Part shown: positions 23,690 through 34,999 of the stretch, piece after piece
Layout of the letters: every line of letters begins with the position of its first letter
Numbering within the stretch: the first letter of the stretch is position 1
Assembly (NCBI GenBank): GCA_963922205.1
Contig: CAWUHX010000036.1
Location: forward strand, 1,426,001-1,490,000
Length of the DNA stretch: 64,000 nucleotides
Direction of reading: 5' to 3'
Source: Romanomermis culicivorax
Taxonomy: Eukaryota; Nematoda; Enoplea; Mermithida; Mermithidae
Notes under the pieces: model-generated
The model's input: only the letters and a program-made list of their open reading frames with translations
What the model was told of the DNA's origin: nothing
The model's database searches: none
Position numbers and translations under genes: made by a program

Positions 23690-24007
23690 GAAAATCTATC
23701 TCCAAACATTCATTTCGAGAAATAGATTAAATAATCAATATGAAGTTTTAGTTCAACGATTGGGCATTTATTATTTTGAACATCTTAAAAATCGTATTTA
23801 CATACCCTCATGAGATATGATTCAAAAAGTATGACTTGGGAAGAGCAAAATTTCTAAAGATTACTTGACAAAGTTTTTGACTTCAAATCATGTCAAAAAA
23901 ACTATCGTGTGACGTTGCAAAAGTTGATGTGTTCATTTTTCTCAAATAATTTGTCAAAGGAGAAATACGAATCTCCATTGAATATCAAAAAGTATAGTGG
24001 ACCAAAA
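23690..24007 (+). repeat. R1-family fragment
   Basis: The stretch near 23925-24000 (GTTGATGTGTTCATTTTTCT, then GAATCTCCATTGAATATCAA) parallels 225-300 and 32870-32945. Diverged and non-coding. Confidence 0.5.
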
Positions 24008-24219
24008 TACCTGTAAGAGGTCCGATCAGTTGGGGGCTGGGTGGGGGTACCAAGTTTCCCTAAAAGGATGAGGGGTGTCCCAAAAAAAAAGAGAAAACCG
24101 AAATTTTTTCAAAAAAAGACCAGAAAAAGTTCGCACAATTTTCTCAACATTTGTGTACTAGGTCCCACCAAGTTGGAGGGAGCCACCAAGTTAGGAGGAG
24201 AGTTCTCCACTTACAGATA
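24008..24219. mobile_element. CCTGTAA-type MITE, copy 4, inverted
   Basis: The element is 24010-24217. It starts CCTGTAAGAGGTCCGATCAG, the complement of the other copies' right end, and its right end TTACAGA has one change. TA flanks both sides. It is therefore in the opposite orientation to its neighbours. Confidence 0.7.
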
Positions 24220-24346
24220 TGAAGATCAACAATCAAAACATGGAATAATGATACGTTTTTGATGTTGAAAATTATTAGGATTATTTGATAATGGTGATCA
24301 AGCATGGCTTTTTCTGCCGAAAAACACCTTACTTAAATTCTTTTCA

Positions 24347-24918
24347 GGTAGCCGTAGGGACCCCCATACTTTTAGTTAATAAATACTGAAAAATGTCAAT
24401 TTTTTAATGAGAAAAGTCAATTTTTGAACAAAAAATAGTCAAAAATGGGAATTTTTCGGCGCTTGACGCCATGAATAAATTTTTTCAGTCTTTTTAGAAA
24501 AAATTCCTATTTTTTGAACTACTCCTCGGACTTTTTTCGTGAAAAAATTGATTTTTTTCCTTGAGAGACCCCTCCCGCAAAAATTACTGACCCCCGGTCC
24601 AAAAAAGTCGCCCAACCATACATGTAACGGAGCCCCGAGGTCTGGAGGGGGGTTGGGTTGGGCGACTTTTTTGGGGCCGGAGGTCAGTAATTCCCAAAAT
24701 TGGGGGGGGGGGGTCTCTCAAGGAAAAAAATTCGATTTTTTCACGAAAAAGGTCTGAAAATAGTTCAAAAAATTTGTAATTTTTCCCTAAAAAGACCGAA
24801 AAATGTATCTATGGCGCGAAGCGCCAATGAAATTCACATTTTTTTACCATTTTTCGTTCAAAAATTGACAGTTTTCAGTATTTTTCGGACCAAAAGTATG
24901 GGGGTCCCAACGGCTACC
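24347..24918. mobile_element. Foldback element, ~570 bp
   Basis: The left end GGTAGCCGTAGGGACCCCCA is inverted at the right end (TGGGGGTCCCAACGGCTACC). The arms pair through most of the element: 24420-24545 and 24720-24845 share inverted ATTTTTCGG / AGTCAATTTTTGAAC blocks, and the centre pairs AAAAAAGTCGCCCAACC with GGTTGGGCGACTTTTTT. Only about 35 bp near 24618-24655 remain as a loop. GGCGCTTGACGCC and GGCGCGAAGCGCC stand in the two arms. No coding region. Confidence 0.8.
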
Positions 24919-24988
24919 ATATGGCTAGCCATTGGATGGGAAAATCCTGGGGGGGGGGGGGGCGGTCGCCCAATGGCTAGCCATATGG
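24917..24988. repeat. Perfect 19-bp inverted repeat flanking a G tract
   Basis: CCATATGGCTAGCCATTGG at 24917-24935 is the exact complement of 24970-24988. The 34-bp loop contains a run of 14 G. It begins within two bases of the foldback element's end. Confidence 0.85.
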
Positions 24989-25105
24989 TCGACGATTTCT
25001 GAGGGGGGTTGCTATAGCACTTCCCCCCCAAATTACATGTATGCGCCCAACCCTCCAGACCTCGGGGCCCTGTTATATGTATGATTAGGATATAGGGTAA
25101 GACCA

Positions 25106-25335
25106 TACCTGTACTTGGGGGGGTTGGGGGGGGACCTTCCCCCCCCAACTCGGCCAACCCTATACCCAAAATCATTCCGCTCCCCACCCCCCAGTTTGGA
25201 AAAAAAAATTTTTTTTTTCAAAAAAGTGTATGTTTTTTGGCCTTTTTTGGGAAAAATTTCGACTTTTTCCTACCCCCCCCCCCAAAATTTCGGATTTACC
25301 CCCCCCCCCCCAACTGGTCGGAGGTCTTACAGGTA
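25106..25335. mobile_element. CCTGTAA-type MITE, copy 5
   Basis: The element is 25108-25333, flanked by TA. It starts CCTGTACTTGGGG and ends CTTACAGG, and holds the family block CCCAACTCGGCCAACCCTAT. Long C and G homopolymers occur on both sides of the T-rich core. Confidence 0.8.
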
Positions 25336-25359
25336 TGGGTAAGACGAAGTTGGAGCGCA

Positions 25360-25802
25360 TACCTGTAATTGGGGTCAACCCTGTACCTAAACCCCTCAGA
25401 CTTGTACGATAAATAATTTTTGTCTGCCCAAAAAAAACGCCTGTGATGTGGTGAGCAGAGGTTGACCTGTTAAAAGCTGCTCCTGAACATACGACCTGTA
25501 ATTGGAGGGAAGTTGAGGGGAGACGCCCCCCCCCCAACTTGGCCAGACCCTTTACCCAAGTGTTGGAACCCCAACACGGCCCCATACTTGGTCCACCCTA
25601 TACCCAACCCCCCTCCCCCCCCCAAACTCGGAAAATTGCAAAAATATAGGAAAAAATTGGTTTTTTTGGGGAAATATTGGAAATTTTTCCGACCTTTTTG
25701 GACGTTTTTCGACCCCCCTCCCCAAATTTCGGAAATGTTGGGACCCCCATTACAAAATTTTGGGTGTACCCTCCCCCCAACTGGTTGGAGCTTTTACAGG
25801 TA
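25360..25802. mobile_element. CCTGTAA-type MITEs, partial copy and composite copy
   Basis: A left end CCTGTAATTGGGG at 25362 is followed by a short truncated copy. A second left end CCTGTAATTGG starts at 25495, and the right end TTACAGG is at 25794-25800 followed by TA. The interior of 25495-25800 repeats the block ACTTGGCCAGACCC / ACTTGGTCCACCC twice, so it is composite. A cluster of at least four copies within 2.5 kb suggests insertion into each other. Confidence 0.65.
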
Positions 25803-26339
25803 TGCTCTTGAACTAATGATTAAGAATACTAATTATTAAAGTTCGGCCAAAATTATTAATATTCAGCGTTGTTTTATGAACTAAATATTTCTTCTCTCTT
25901 GTAAAAATATTCTTCTCTAAATGGCAACATCCTCTAAAACGCTTTAGCTTATCTGAAATGTTTTCGACAAAAAGCACGATTTGAGGGATCAGCTCTCAGC
26001 AGTGACCATGTGGAAAAAAATTAAAGCGAACGCACCGAGAAATTTCGATACCTGAATTATCCTAGAAAAAAAGAGTTGTTTCTCTACCTCAAATATTCAC
26101 GAATTTCAAACAAAATAATGGCAGAACAGCCCAAAATTTTTCTCCACCATAGGCTGTATTTGACGGAATGAAAAAAACGGGTGATAAGAACACTATTAAG
26201 AAATAAATAAGCACATTTAAGTTATGAAACACAGTGAGAAATCCCAATTCCCAAAACAAAATAAGGTTAGAAATGCCTGGCGCTCGAATTCCCCAACATT
26301 TCCTTGCTACAGTATATTCTAGAAGATATTCGAACAGAT

Positions 26340-26440
26340 CCGAAGGAATTAATACAGGTGAAAATTCATCGATTTTCTGACAGGCAGTGTTGTCAAGCCC
26401 AAATGGCATCAGTGAAAACGCCGTGATGTCCAACTGGATG
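26340..26440 (-). pseudogene. Reverse transcriptase palm fragment of the Gypsy element
   Basis: On the minus strand a frame reads LDITAFSLMPFGLDNTACQK, matching the Ty3/Gypsy RT segment TAF..MPFGL.NAPATFQ. It lies just 3' of the integrase tail of the neighbouring fragment, which is the wrong place for RT in a normal element, so this copy is rearranged. This segment belongs to the part of RT that is missing from the larger copy (between 41775 and 46000). Confidence 0.65.
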
Positions 26441-28120
26441 TGATGGCAGGTGGTCAATGGTCTGATGGTTTTTCGGTGCGTTCTGGCTCGTGGAGTTGTG
26501 TCCATGATGCCTGGAGTTGCTGGCCTCAATTGATCAGTGTGGTTGGTGATGCATGACATTGCTGATGCCAGTTGGTCCGTATGGTTATGCGTGGAGTTGC
26601 CATACCTTGACTGATCTATGAGATCTATAAGGAGATTGAAAGAAAAAATTTTAGGGGTGAAATGCAGGCTATCACAAGGATGTGCCTGTGATAGGAAGCA
26701 ATACCCTTGTTTAGATGCTTTGATCGCTGCTCATTCTCTTGTTTACACTAATGATCCAGCATGGAACAAGAGTGAGTATTCCTTGAGGGGCATGGCTGTC
26801 CTTCGAAAAAGGACGTCCTCGTCCATAAGTGGGGACAAAAGAAGAGAAGAGCTACTTGATTACCGGTCGAAGACCTCTGCATCAAGATGTGGGTCAATGA
26901 GATCTTGTGTAAAATCTGGACTTGTTGATGGAATCAACAAGGGTGCCGTCTCAAATACCTATGTAGTGGAAGGTATCTCATCTGATTTACTTGGTTGATC
27001 AGGTGACACCTAGTGTCTAAGCTGATTGACATGCACAGTATCTTCTTGATCTGTTTCAAGCCGAATGGTGACATTGGGATATGCCACATTCATCACAAAA
27101 CATGGCTCATCATAAATGGGCAGCAATTTAGGTGTGAGACCACATTTGTCGGTGGTGCACAGTTTGAGCACTGGATCTCCAACTTTGTATGAGACATCTC
27201 ATGCCATGCGATCGTAAGACTGAGCATAAGCCGCCTGTGATCTCTCAATCCAACTCTGGATCAAGGCCAAGGCATTTGCAAAATGCTGTTTGACCTCCAT
27301 ATCATATGTGGAAATATGTATGATATATGCTGGAGGGTTGAATGAGAGCACTGCATCAACAGGTAGCATGGGGGTACGACCATACATGAGTTCAAAAGAG
27401 GAATATCCTGTGAACTCATTTATGCTTATGTTGACAGCAAACACAGAATACGGCACGTGTTCATTTCTATCAGTATGACCTTGATGGACATACATATATA
27501 GCCGTATAGCTAACATTTGATTAGCTCTCTTCACTTCGCTGTTTGTCATCAGTTGATAAGGGGTAGAATGGATTTTCTTAGTAGAACAGATGGCAGTGAT
27601 TTCTGTCATCAGTTTTGATGTGAAATCAGTACCACAGTCAGACTGATGAATTTGCAGTGCCCCATGCCTGTAGATAATTTATGTAATAAAGAGGCATGCT
27701 ATGGTTCGCGCAATTATATCCAGAGTAGTGAAAGCCTCAACCCATTTGGTAAAGTAATTGATAAGACTACAATAAAATGGTTGCCAGCCTCACCAGTGGT
27801 CATTGGTCCCATACAGTGGACACCTACTTGATAAAACCGCCATGTAATGGTGATTGGTTTCTGAGCTGCTCGGGTCTTTGGTCTAGCCGGTTTATTCTGT
27901 TGGCAATGATCACACCCCTTACAAAAGACAAAAGGCCAGTGGTACCTGCGGGCTATAAGCGGCGTAGTACATTTAGCACCAAAGTGTCCAGCTAAGATGT
28001 CATTATTATGGGCCTCGATAATGATAGTAACCATGGATCTGGGAATGACAATTTTGTTGGACTCACCTGTCCACTTGTGAACGATGTTATCGCGGCATTC
28101 CCACTCTGTGTTATAGGCGT
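26440..28120 (-). mobile_element. Ty3/Gypsy 3' fragment (integrase and downstream)
   Basis: Read on the minus strand, this matches 46870-48560 base by base with scattered differences. It contains the integrase zinc-binding and core regions and the non-coding 3' region. The 5' side stops abruptly near 28120, where a different repeat begins, and the 3' side passes into an RT fragment. Neither end shows an LTR. Confidence 0.85.
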
Positions 28121-28142
28121 CCATCCATGTGTTTGACATCAT
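27199..28142 (-). pseudogene. Ty3/Gypsy integrase, truncated and mutated
   Basis: 28142-27714 carries the zinc-binding region (H...H...CDHCQQNK) and the start of the core. 27609-27199 continues with the core end and an Asn-rich stretch ending before the C-terminal domain. The usual NGQVERxN segment reads NSEVKRAN here, so the catalytic Glu is replaced by Lys; the plus-strand copy at 47455 keeps VERAN. Frames are broken around 27620-27720. It would insert retroelement DNA into chromosomes if intact; this copy cannot. Confidence 0.85.
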
Positions 28143-28370
28143 CTAATGGAAAACATATAACTTTTTTCATAAGAATTTAATCGATAACTGTCTGTACAGT
28201 TTTGATAAAAATACGTCAATCGAAAGCTCTCGTGATGCTCTACAATCGTAACAGAACAGAATTGAACGAAATTCTGTTTGAAAATATTGTCTCCCTTATC
28301 AAAGTGCAGATGGACTTCTGGCTGTTGAACTCCGCGCTGGAGCAAGAGTTACTGTAATTCACTGAGGTTC
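28120..28370 (+). repeat. Dispersed repeat shared with 11988-12240
   Basis: Same family as the copy near 12 kb (shared CAATCGAAAGCTCTCGTGAT). It abuts the broken 5' side of the Gypsy fragment, so it either received that fragment or recombined with it. Confidence 0.7.
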
Positions 28371-28642
28371 CCTTTTTGCAGCGCCAGGAGCCGTTTGTTT
28401 TTCTTATTCCCTCACTCATGTAAGACATTGTATTTGTAAATATTTTTATGTCATTGTTAAACTGCTATTTTGTTTAGATTAGAATGTATAAGATCTTCGC
28501 GAGTTCATGGTGATGAGTCGTGAACCAAATGAAACAAATTTTTTTAGAATTCCCACCCACTGTTTTTTTCCACATTTGCACTATAATGTGGAAAAAAAAT
28601 CTGGAATGTGGAAAAAAAATTTGGGGTTTTCATATTGAAAAG

Positions 28643-30322
28643 TTGCATTTTGGTGCATTTTAGGAGGTCCAAATCTCAAAATTTTCCGGCGCTCCGCGCC
28701 GGCTATAACATAAATAATCATCATTATTTATTAAGTAGCTCAGGCGCGGCTTTTATCATGTCTACCTTCATTTATCACTCAATCTATAATAGTTTTCATC
28801 ATCTTAAACGTAGTATCTCATGTTTTAATTGGTAAACTTCAATGTTTTATCATAATATTTAATGAAGATTCGTTTTTTTTCCTTTTGAGAAAGATCAATA
28901 CGTCAAGTCTCTATGCTTTATGATGCCATTATTTCTTTGCTAACGTAAAATCAATTCAAAAGCTTCATGGAAATATCTTTCGGAAATTTATACTCTTCTT
29001 ACTCATATATTTTCGATCAAGTTCATGAGAGTTTACAAATAAATTACAGATTTTAAAATTTTTCAAGTAAAATTCAAGAAATTACGACTCTTGAACACAA
29101 AATAGGAATCTAATTCTGGAAATAAATGTTCGGAAAATTGATTTTCCAGCATCCCTGAATGTCAATATACCCAAAAAATTTTCCGGCGCTTCGCGCCAGA
29201 AAGATAACCGTCTTTTTTGGGCTTTCACTTGTCATCATCGAGGGCTTGACCATTGATTTCTTGTGTAATTCAAGTCAATTTTGCCCTTGGATAATTTGCT
29301 AGAAAATTTGTTCAACAATGCTTGTAGATTAGGCTTTTAAGTCGAACATTTCTATTTTTTCTTCAATTTTAATGAATTAACTTCTCTGAAAACACTGGAA
29401 GGCTTGAAAAAGCTCAAAAACAGTGTGATAAAGCGTCTGTGAGCATTTTTAAGCCAATAAACGAGGATTTTAAGACGAAAAAAATTTTTCCCACCACGGT
29501 TTTCTTGCCCAAATCGTTTCTAAATTCTAATCGCAAATCACTCCCCTGCCTGTCTTTTACCCAAATGGAGAAGGGGTCAATATTTTTCTCCTAAACTTCC
29601 CAAGTCGTTTTTTTGCTTAAAAATGATCATAGACGCTTTATTCAAGTATTTTTAGCTTTTAAAAACATTCTGATATTGCTAGAACAGTTCAGTAAAATTG
29701 AAGAAAAATTGATATTTTCGAGTATGAAGTCTATAATTTACAAGTATTGTCGGAAAAATCCCCAGGCAAACTATTCATTAGTAAATTGACTTTGAGTTAT
29801 ATGAGAAATCGAGCATTAAGGCCTCTACGATGACAAGTGAGAGCCCAAAAAATGTTGATTTTTCCAGCGCGACACGAACCGCAAGAAAATTTTTTTATTC
29901 CTAAACTTTCATAAATTTTATCCAAAGGCTATGAGTAAGAAGAGTAGAAATTCTCCAAAAATACTTTCATGAAACTTATGAATTCAATTAACGCTGAGAA
30001 AGGAGTGATTGCTTCAAAAAGTTTAGAAAGTTGATCTGTTGATGTCGCTAAAGAATGTAACACGGAGAATCTGCGGATCTTCATTAAATGTAAAAATAAA
30101 ATAAAAATTAAATATAAAGATGAAGATGAAGATAAGATATATAAAGAGAAGATTACTAAAAACATGAGAGAATGATTAAAACTATTAAAGATTAAATGGT
30201 AAATGAAGGTAGACATGTTAAAAGTCACGCCTCAGCTAGGTAATAGAGAACAATGATTATTAAGGGGATAACCACATCAAAAATTTAGATATTCGGTCAC
30301 TCTAAAATGCACCAAAATGCAA
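28643..30322. repeat. Large palindrome built from R1 arms
   Basis: Left arm about 28643-29465, right arm about 29612-30322, separated by roughly 150 bp. The outer ends are TTGCATTTTGGTGCATTTTA and its complement. Aligned landmarks include GCTTAAAAATG, AGACGCTTTAT, CTTCATGG/CTTTCATG and GAAGATTCG/GCGGATCTTC. Hairpin cores CCGGCGCTCCGCGCCGG (28686-28702) and CCGGCGCTTCGCGCC (29183-29197) lie in the left arm. This has the layout of a foldback element with arms over 700 bp. No transposase. Confidence 0.75.
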
Positions 30323-30439
30323 TTCTTCTATTCAATCTCCGAAATTTTCTTGCCCCAAACGGGGAAAACAGTGTTTCTAATTTAAAAAAATCGGAAATGC
30401 AGAAAAAAATGTTGAGCTTTTTCCCTAAATGGCAAAAAA

Positions 30440-31500
30440 TGTTGGCAGTTAGAATTTAAAAAGTTAGGTTTTGGAAGGTCAAAACTTATATATTATCCAG
30501 TGTCAATAATTATTATTATTATGGATCTTTTTGCTGTAATGCAGCTGAGGCGCGACTGTTAGCATGTCCACATCACCCAATAGTTAGCATTTAATAGTTG
30601 ATGCCATCTAGAATTTGAAAAAATCTTTTTGTGGTCTTTCATAATTTTTGAATTTAGTGGACATAAACTCTACATCTGGAAAATAATCAAAACATCCTTG
30701 TATGTGACCAATGGCTGAAGTTTTTGCCACTTGGAAGACATCATTTACGAGGTAAACTTAAATTTATGGGGTTAGGGTACATGTTTTTCCCTAAATCCTG
30801 GGGTCTTAAAGAAGTAAAAAAGCCCAAAATTTAGAAAATTTTACCGAAAAAGGCCAAAAAACTTTTTTTTGCCCAATTGTCCAAGTTGAGGGTATAGTCC
30901 CCAAATTTGGGCACTAGGTCCGGGCAATCTGGCAATCCCTCCAATCCCTCAATTATAGCTGTGTTGAAGGATATAAAATATTTGCTGCTTTCGAATTTTA
31001 GTTGTATGCTTCATATATGATTTTTGCATTTTGAGTCAGTATGGAAAATGATTGAATTGACTAAAAAATTATGCCGTCTAGAAAGTAAATGTCAAAATAA
31101 TTCATTTTTCCTGCGTCCTAGAATATCTAAAAAAAATTTACTCCAAGCCAAAATTATTTCTATGATTCTCACTTTTTTATTCTAAACTTTGAGACAGCAT
31201 TAACTTCAAACTAATTTTCTAGCTGGTTAACTGACTCAAAATATCAGCTCATTTCTCAAGTCTTAGCATCATTCTAAGCTGAAAAATTCAACCTTGAATC
31301 ATAGAAAGTGTGTTGGAAAGATTTATTTTCCAACATTGTTTTTATGTTGAGTAAATCTTAAAATTTTTCCCGGGCTTTGTGCTAGAAGAGAGGGTGTGTA
31401 GGTCCTGTGCAGTCTGTTCACCTCATCAGCCAAAATGATCACTGAACAGTCTGTTTACCTCAGCCAAAATGGTCACTAATTTCTAGACTATTTGGGTTTT
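30440..31500 (+). repeat. Repeat paralogous to 14270-15250
   Basis: Aligned with the 14-15 kb repeat on both sides of a degenerate inverted CCTGTAA-type insertion at about 30745-30965, in which the right part reads AAGTTGAGGGTATAG and the termini have decayed. Non-coding. Confidence 0.65.
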
Positions 31501-32340
31501 TTGCTACAGTTTTGTAATTTTTTGTTATCCATCACTTGAGAATTTAGTTTCTGAATTTCTCTGAACCGAATAGACAGAAAAATACTAAATATCGCCCAAA
31601 AAAGTCCAACAATAGCATTTTTAGTGCTTTAACCTGATTTTTGATCGAGTTACAATCACTTTTTCCCTGAGAAAAATCCTAGTTATAGGCTATGCTTGTT
31701 ACAAATGTCTGTTTTCGTAAAAATGAAAAACTTTTCCAGTTTTGGTGTGTGGAACCAAAAATTTATATATGCAACCAAATTTTTTCCTCCTGTTGAATGT
31801 TGAATTGCAATTGGCTGAATGCAAAGAATGCTTGATTGATATACTATATCTATATTCTGTGCGCAAGCCGTTTTTATGTTTTTTAATTTATGTTTATATT
31901 ATGCAAGTCAGGTTCTGATTGATCTTTAAAATTTTTAACACCATCAGTTACATCGTTGACCGAAATCATTCCTCGAAATTTTAAATAACTAAATTTCAAA
32001 AATTATACGAGTTCCAAAAAATGCAGTTTCAGAGAAACGTTTTTCCAACACCAAAATCAATTTTTTGGGGGTTATAAAACAAGTGTTAGTTGTGCTGGTT
32101 TCGTCGATTAAAACAACTGGAAAAAGCTGGAAATTTACATGTTTGAGAAATTATTTTTTTCGATGATTTTGGTTTTCCTGACAGTTGGGAAATATTCATT
32201 ATAGTTGAATTGGATTCGAACATCAAAAACTAAGAAAAAAGTCATTTTGAAACAGTGTTTTCTTCTGCACTGCGGTTTTTTCCCCGGGCCTTTTCCCCAA
32301 GTGGGGAAGAGGTCAATATTTATTTCCCATTTTGTCAAAG
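31500..32340. other. No supported feature
   Basis: AT-rich DNA with no partner in the window and no protein motif; small ORFs at 32135-32450 on both strands are not supported. Confidence 0.4.
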
Positions 32341-33130
32341 TCGTTTTTTCGCTTAAAAATGCTTGTCCAAACTTTTTGCTGTTTTTTAGAGCTGTTAATT
32401 CATTAAAATTCAGGGATCAATTGAAATTTTTGAGTTTGATCGAGTTCTAATTTACAAGCATTGTGGAACAAATTTTCCAGCAAACTATTTAAAAGCATAA
32501 TGACTTTGAATTACATGAGAAATCGGCGGTCAAGTCCTCTATGATGACAAGTGAGAGCCCCAAAAGAATATTAATCTCTCTGGCTCAAAGCGCCGGAAAA
32601 TTTTTTTGGGTATTGGCACTCTGCGACGCTAGAAAATCAGTTTTCTGAACATTTATTTCAAGAATTAGATTCGAATTTTGTGTTCAAAAGTCGTAATTTC
32701 TAGAATTTTATATTTGAAAAATTTTAAAACCAGTTATTTATTAGCAAAGCCTCATGAGCTTGGCCGAAAAGATATGAGTAAGAAGAGTTGAAATTTCCGA
32801 AAACTACTTCCATGAAGCTTTTGGATTGATTTTACGTTAAGAAAGGAATAATCGCCTCAAAAAGTTCAGAGACTTGATGTATTGATTTTTCTCAAAAAAT
32901 GTGTGAAGGAAAAACTGTGAATCTTCATTGAATATCAGGATAAAATATTGGAGATTACCAATTAAAGCATGAAATAATACGTTTAGGGTGATGAAAACTT
33001 TTAAAGATTAAGTGATAAGTTAAGGTAGATATGTTAGAAGCCGTGCCTAGGGTAGGAAATAAATAATAATAATTATTAAAGTTCGTGCCTGAAAATTTTG
33101 AGATTATGACCTTCTAAAAATCAAAATGCA
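32340..33130 (+). repeat. R1 repeat, longest copy
   Basis: This is the most complete plus-strand R1 unit. 32380-32630 matches 63760-64000 and 32652-33125 matches 1-495, so the two ends of the window are halves of this unit. Contains AAAGCGCCGGAAAATTTTT (hairpin core remnant) near 32586-32604. Confidence 0.8.
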
Positions 33131-33825
33131 ACACAAAACACATGACTCAAAAATTCTGAGTTCTGTATGAAGCCTAAAAAGTCTGCACTGTGCAGAAAAA
33201 ATGCTGTTTAGAAATGAAAGTTGATTTTTTTTAATCAGAATTGATGAAATTGCCGATTCTTTTAACTGAATACAGACAGAATCTTTTGTTTGAAAACAAG
33301 AAAGTTGTTGAACTTGATGTCCTTTGTCATCCTGAAAACTTGGCAGAATTTGGTGCCTGGTAAATCAACAGAAAAGTTTCGTTTTTGTAGAAATCTTTTT
33401 TTCCAGTTCAAAATTGATAAAGTATATGCTGTTTCTGCCTGACTATGAATAAAATTTTACCAGTTTGAAAAATCAATATTTTTTAGGTCTTTTTCGAGTC
33501 AAAGTATTGAAATAACTAAATTCTGCCTACCTGAATCTATCAGAAATCATATTTTGACATAAACATTAGTGATGTATCATGTAGAGATCAGACATGCACT
33601 GCAAAAATTTTCCAGGTGGGAGGGTCCTTGGACTTCTTATCTAAGGGGGGCAGGGTGAGCAAAAAAAGAAAAAAAAGTTCTGCAAGCCTGATTTTCATAC
33701 AAAATATGTATAAAAATAATCAAAAAAGCTGTCTTGGAAAAAGTTCAGGTTTGACATTTTTTGGGCCAGGGTGTCAGGTAGGACGGTCCGCTACCCCCCC
33801 CCCCCTATGTGCATGTATGGTAGAT

Positions 33826-34075
33826 ATGTATCAGGTCCAAAATTTTGAAAATATCGGACCTGGGTCCAAAATTTTAAGAATATCGGGCTCAGTTCCAACC
33901 AAATGTTTGGGTAATTTCCGGTCTCATTCCAGGTCCGGATCCCCCATATGTCTCTAAATTGGTCACTTGGACCCAAAACAAGACCAGAAATTACCCAACC
34001 ATTTTGATGGACCTGGACCCGATATCCTTGAAATTTCGGACCCGGACTCGATATTTTCAAAATATGTTGCCCCAT
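33826..34075. mobile_element. Short inverted-repeat element (GGGTCCAAAATTTT family)
   Basis: The left arm 33829-33945 and right arm 33967-34075 are complementary throughout: TTTTGAAAATATCGGACC versus GACTCGATATTTTCAAAATA, and TTGGGTAATTTCCGGTCT versus AGACCAGAAATTACCCAA. The loop is about 20 bp. Each arm has the direct repeat core seen at 3590-3775. A cruciform is possible. No coding region. Confidence 0.8.
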
Positions 34076-34439
34076 ATATCTCTAGTATCAGCCTTTCTAA
34101 TTATACATATGAAAGAATACTAATTTTCAGCTTGTGATATCTAAAAAATCCAGGTAAAAAATGTTCACTTGTCTGATTTGTTTTTAGCTCACGTTGAAAA
34201 ATAATCATGAAGTAGTATTTTCAAATCGAGAAAAAACTATTCTTTCAATATGAAAATTATTTTTTCCTGCTCATATAATGATCGAGGAAACAAGTGGATT
34301 TCACCAGTAAATAGATCGAAACACATGAGTTTGAACTCTGCATTATTCTTGAAAATTTCTTTTCTTTCTTACATCAAAAACTACGTATACAGCCAGCCAA
34401 ACTTGTCTTGTCCAAATTCAGAAACAGTTTTATTTGGAA

Positions 34440-34860
34440 GCCTCACTCGCCAGGAGCGATTGCAATCTCTGTATAGTGTGATGGACTATACAGGAGGTTC
34501 GGTGCTGGACAACATTCACTAGTATATAAAAGCCGTGTTTGAAACAGGAGCCTGCATTCTGAACAAAACATTTTTCGGGCTGGGAAACCACCATTTCATT
34601 TTAATCCATTTATTTTGGTTTAAATTAACTGGGTCTAGCCCCATTTTCCTCATTTGGTTGGGGTGTAAACAGTTCCCTTTTCTCACATGGGTTACACCTC
34701 TAAGTACATAGGTGACTAGATAAATTCCCTTCTCTGTCAACCTACTTCTATATGCCGTTCTGAGAGCTGCAAACCTTGTTCTTTTCTAGCCCCATCATTG
34801 AGTGGCTGCTAGTTGTTGTAAAGAACAAGCATTAAAGCCTCAAAAACGCTGTCACCTAAA
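34440..34860 (+). promoter_or_regulatory. Putative 5' LTR/promoter of the Gypsy element
   Basis: About 500 bp upstream of gag-like coding sequence, TATATAAA at 34523-34530 forms a good TATA box, and the surrounding segment is more GC-balanced than the repeats to its left. This is where an LTR would be expected. I could not find a matching 3' LTR after the integrase region, nor a clear tRNA primer-binding site, so the LTR call is inference from position. Confidence 0.4.
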
Positions 34861-34999
34861 TGATCTTGTAGTTCCCGCACCTCTTCGCCGCAAGACCACA
34901 AGAGTAACACTTACCTTACTTTCACAAAATAGAGACACCTAGACCTTCATGTCCTCTTAGTACTAAGTCTAGACAAACAAGTGAGCCTCTCTCTATTCA

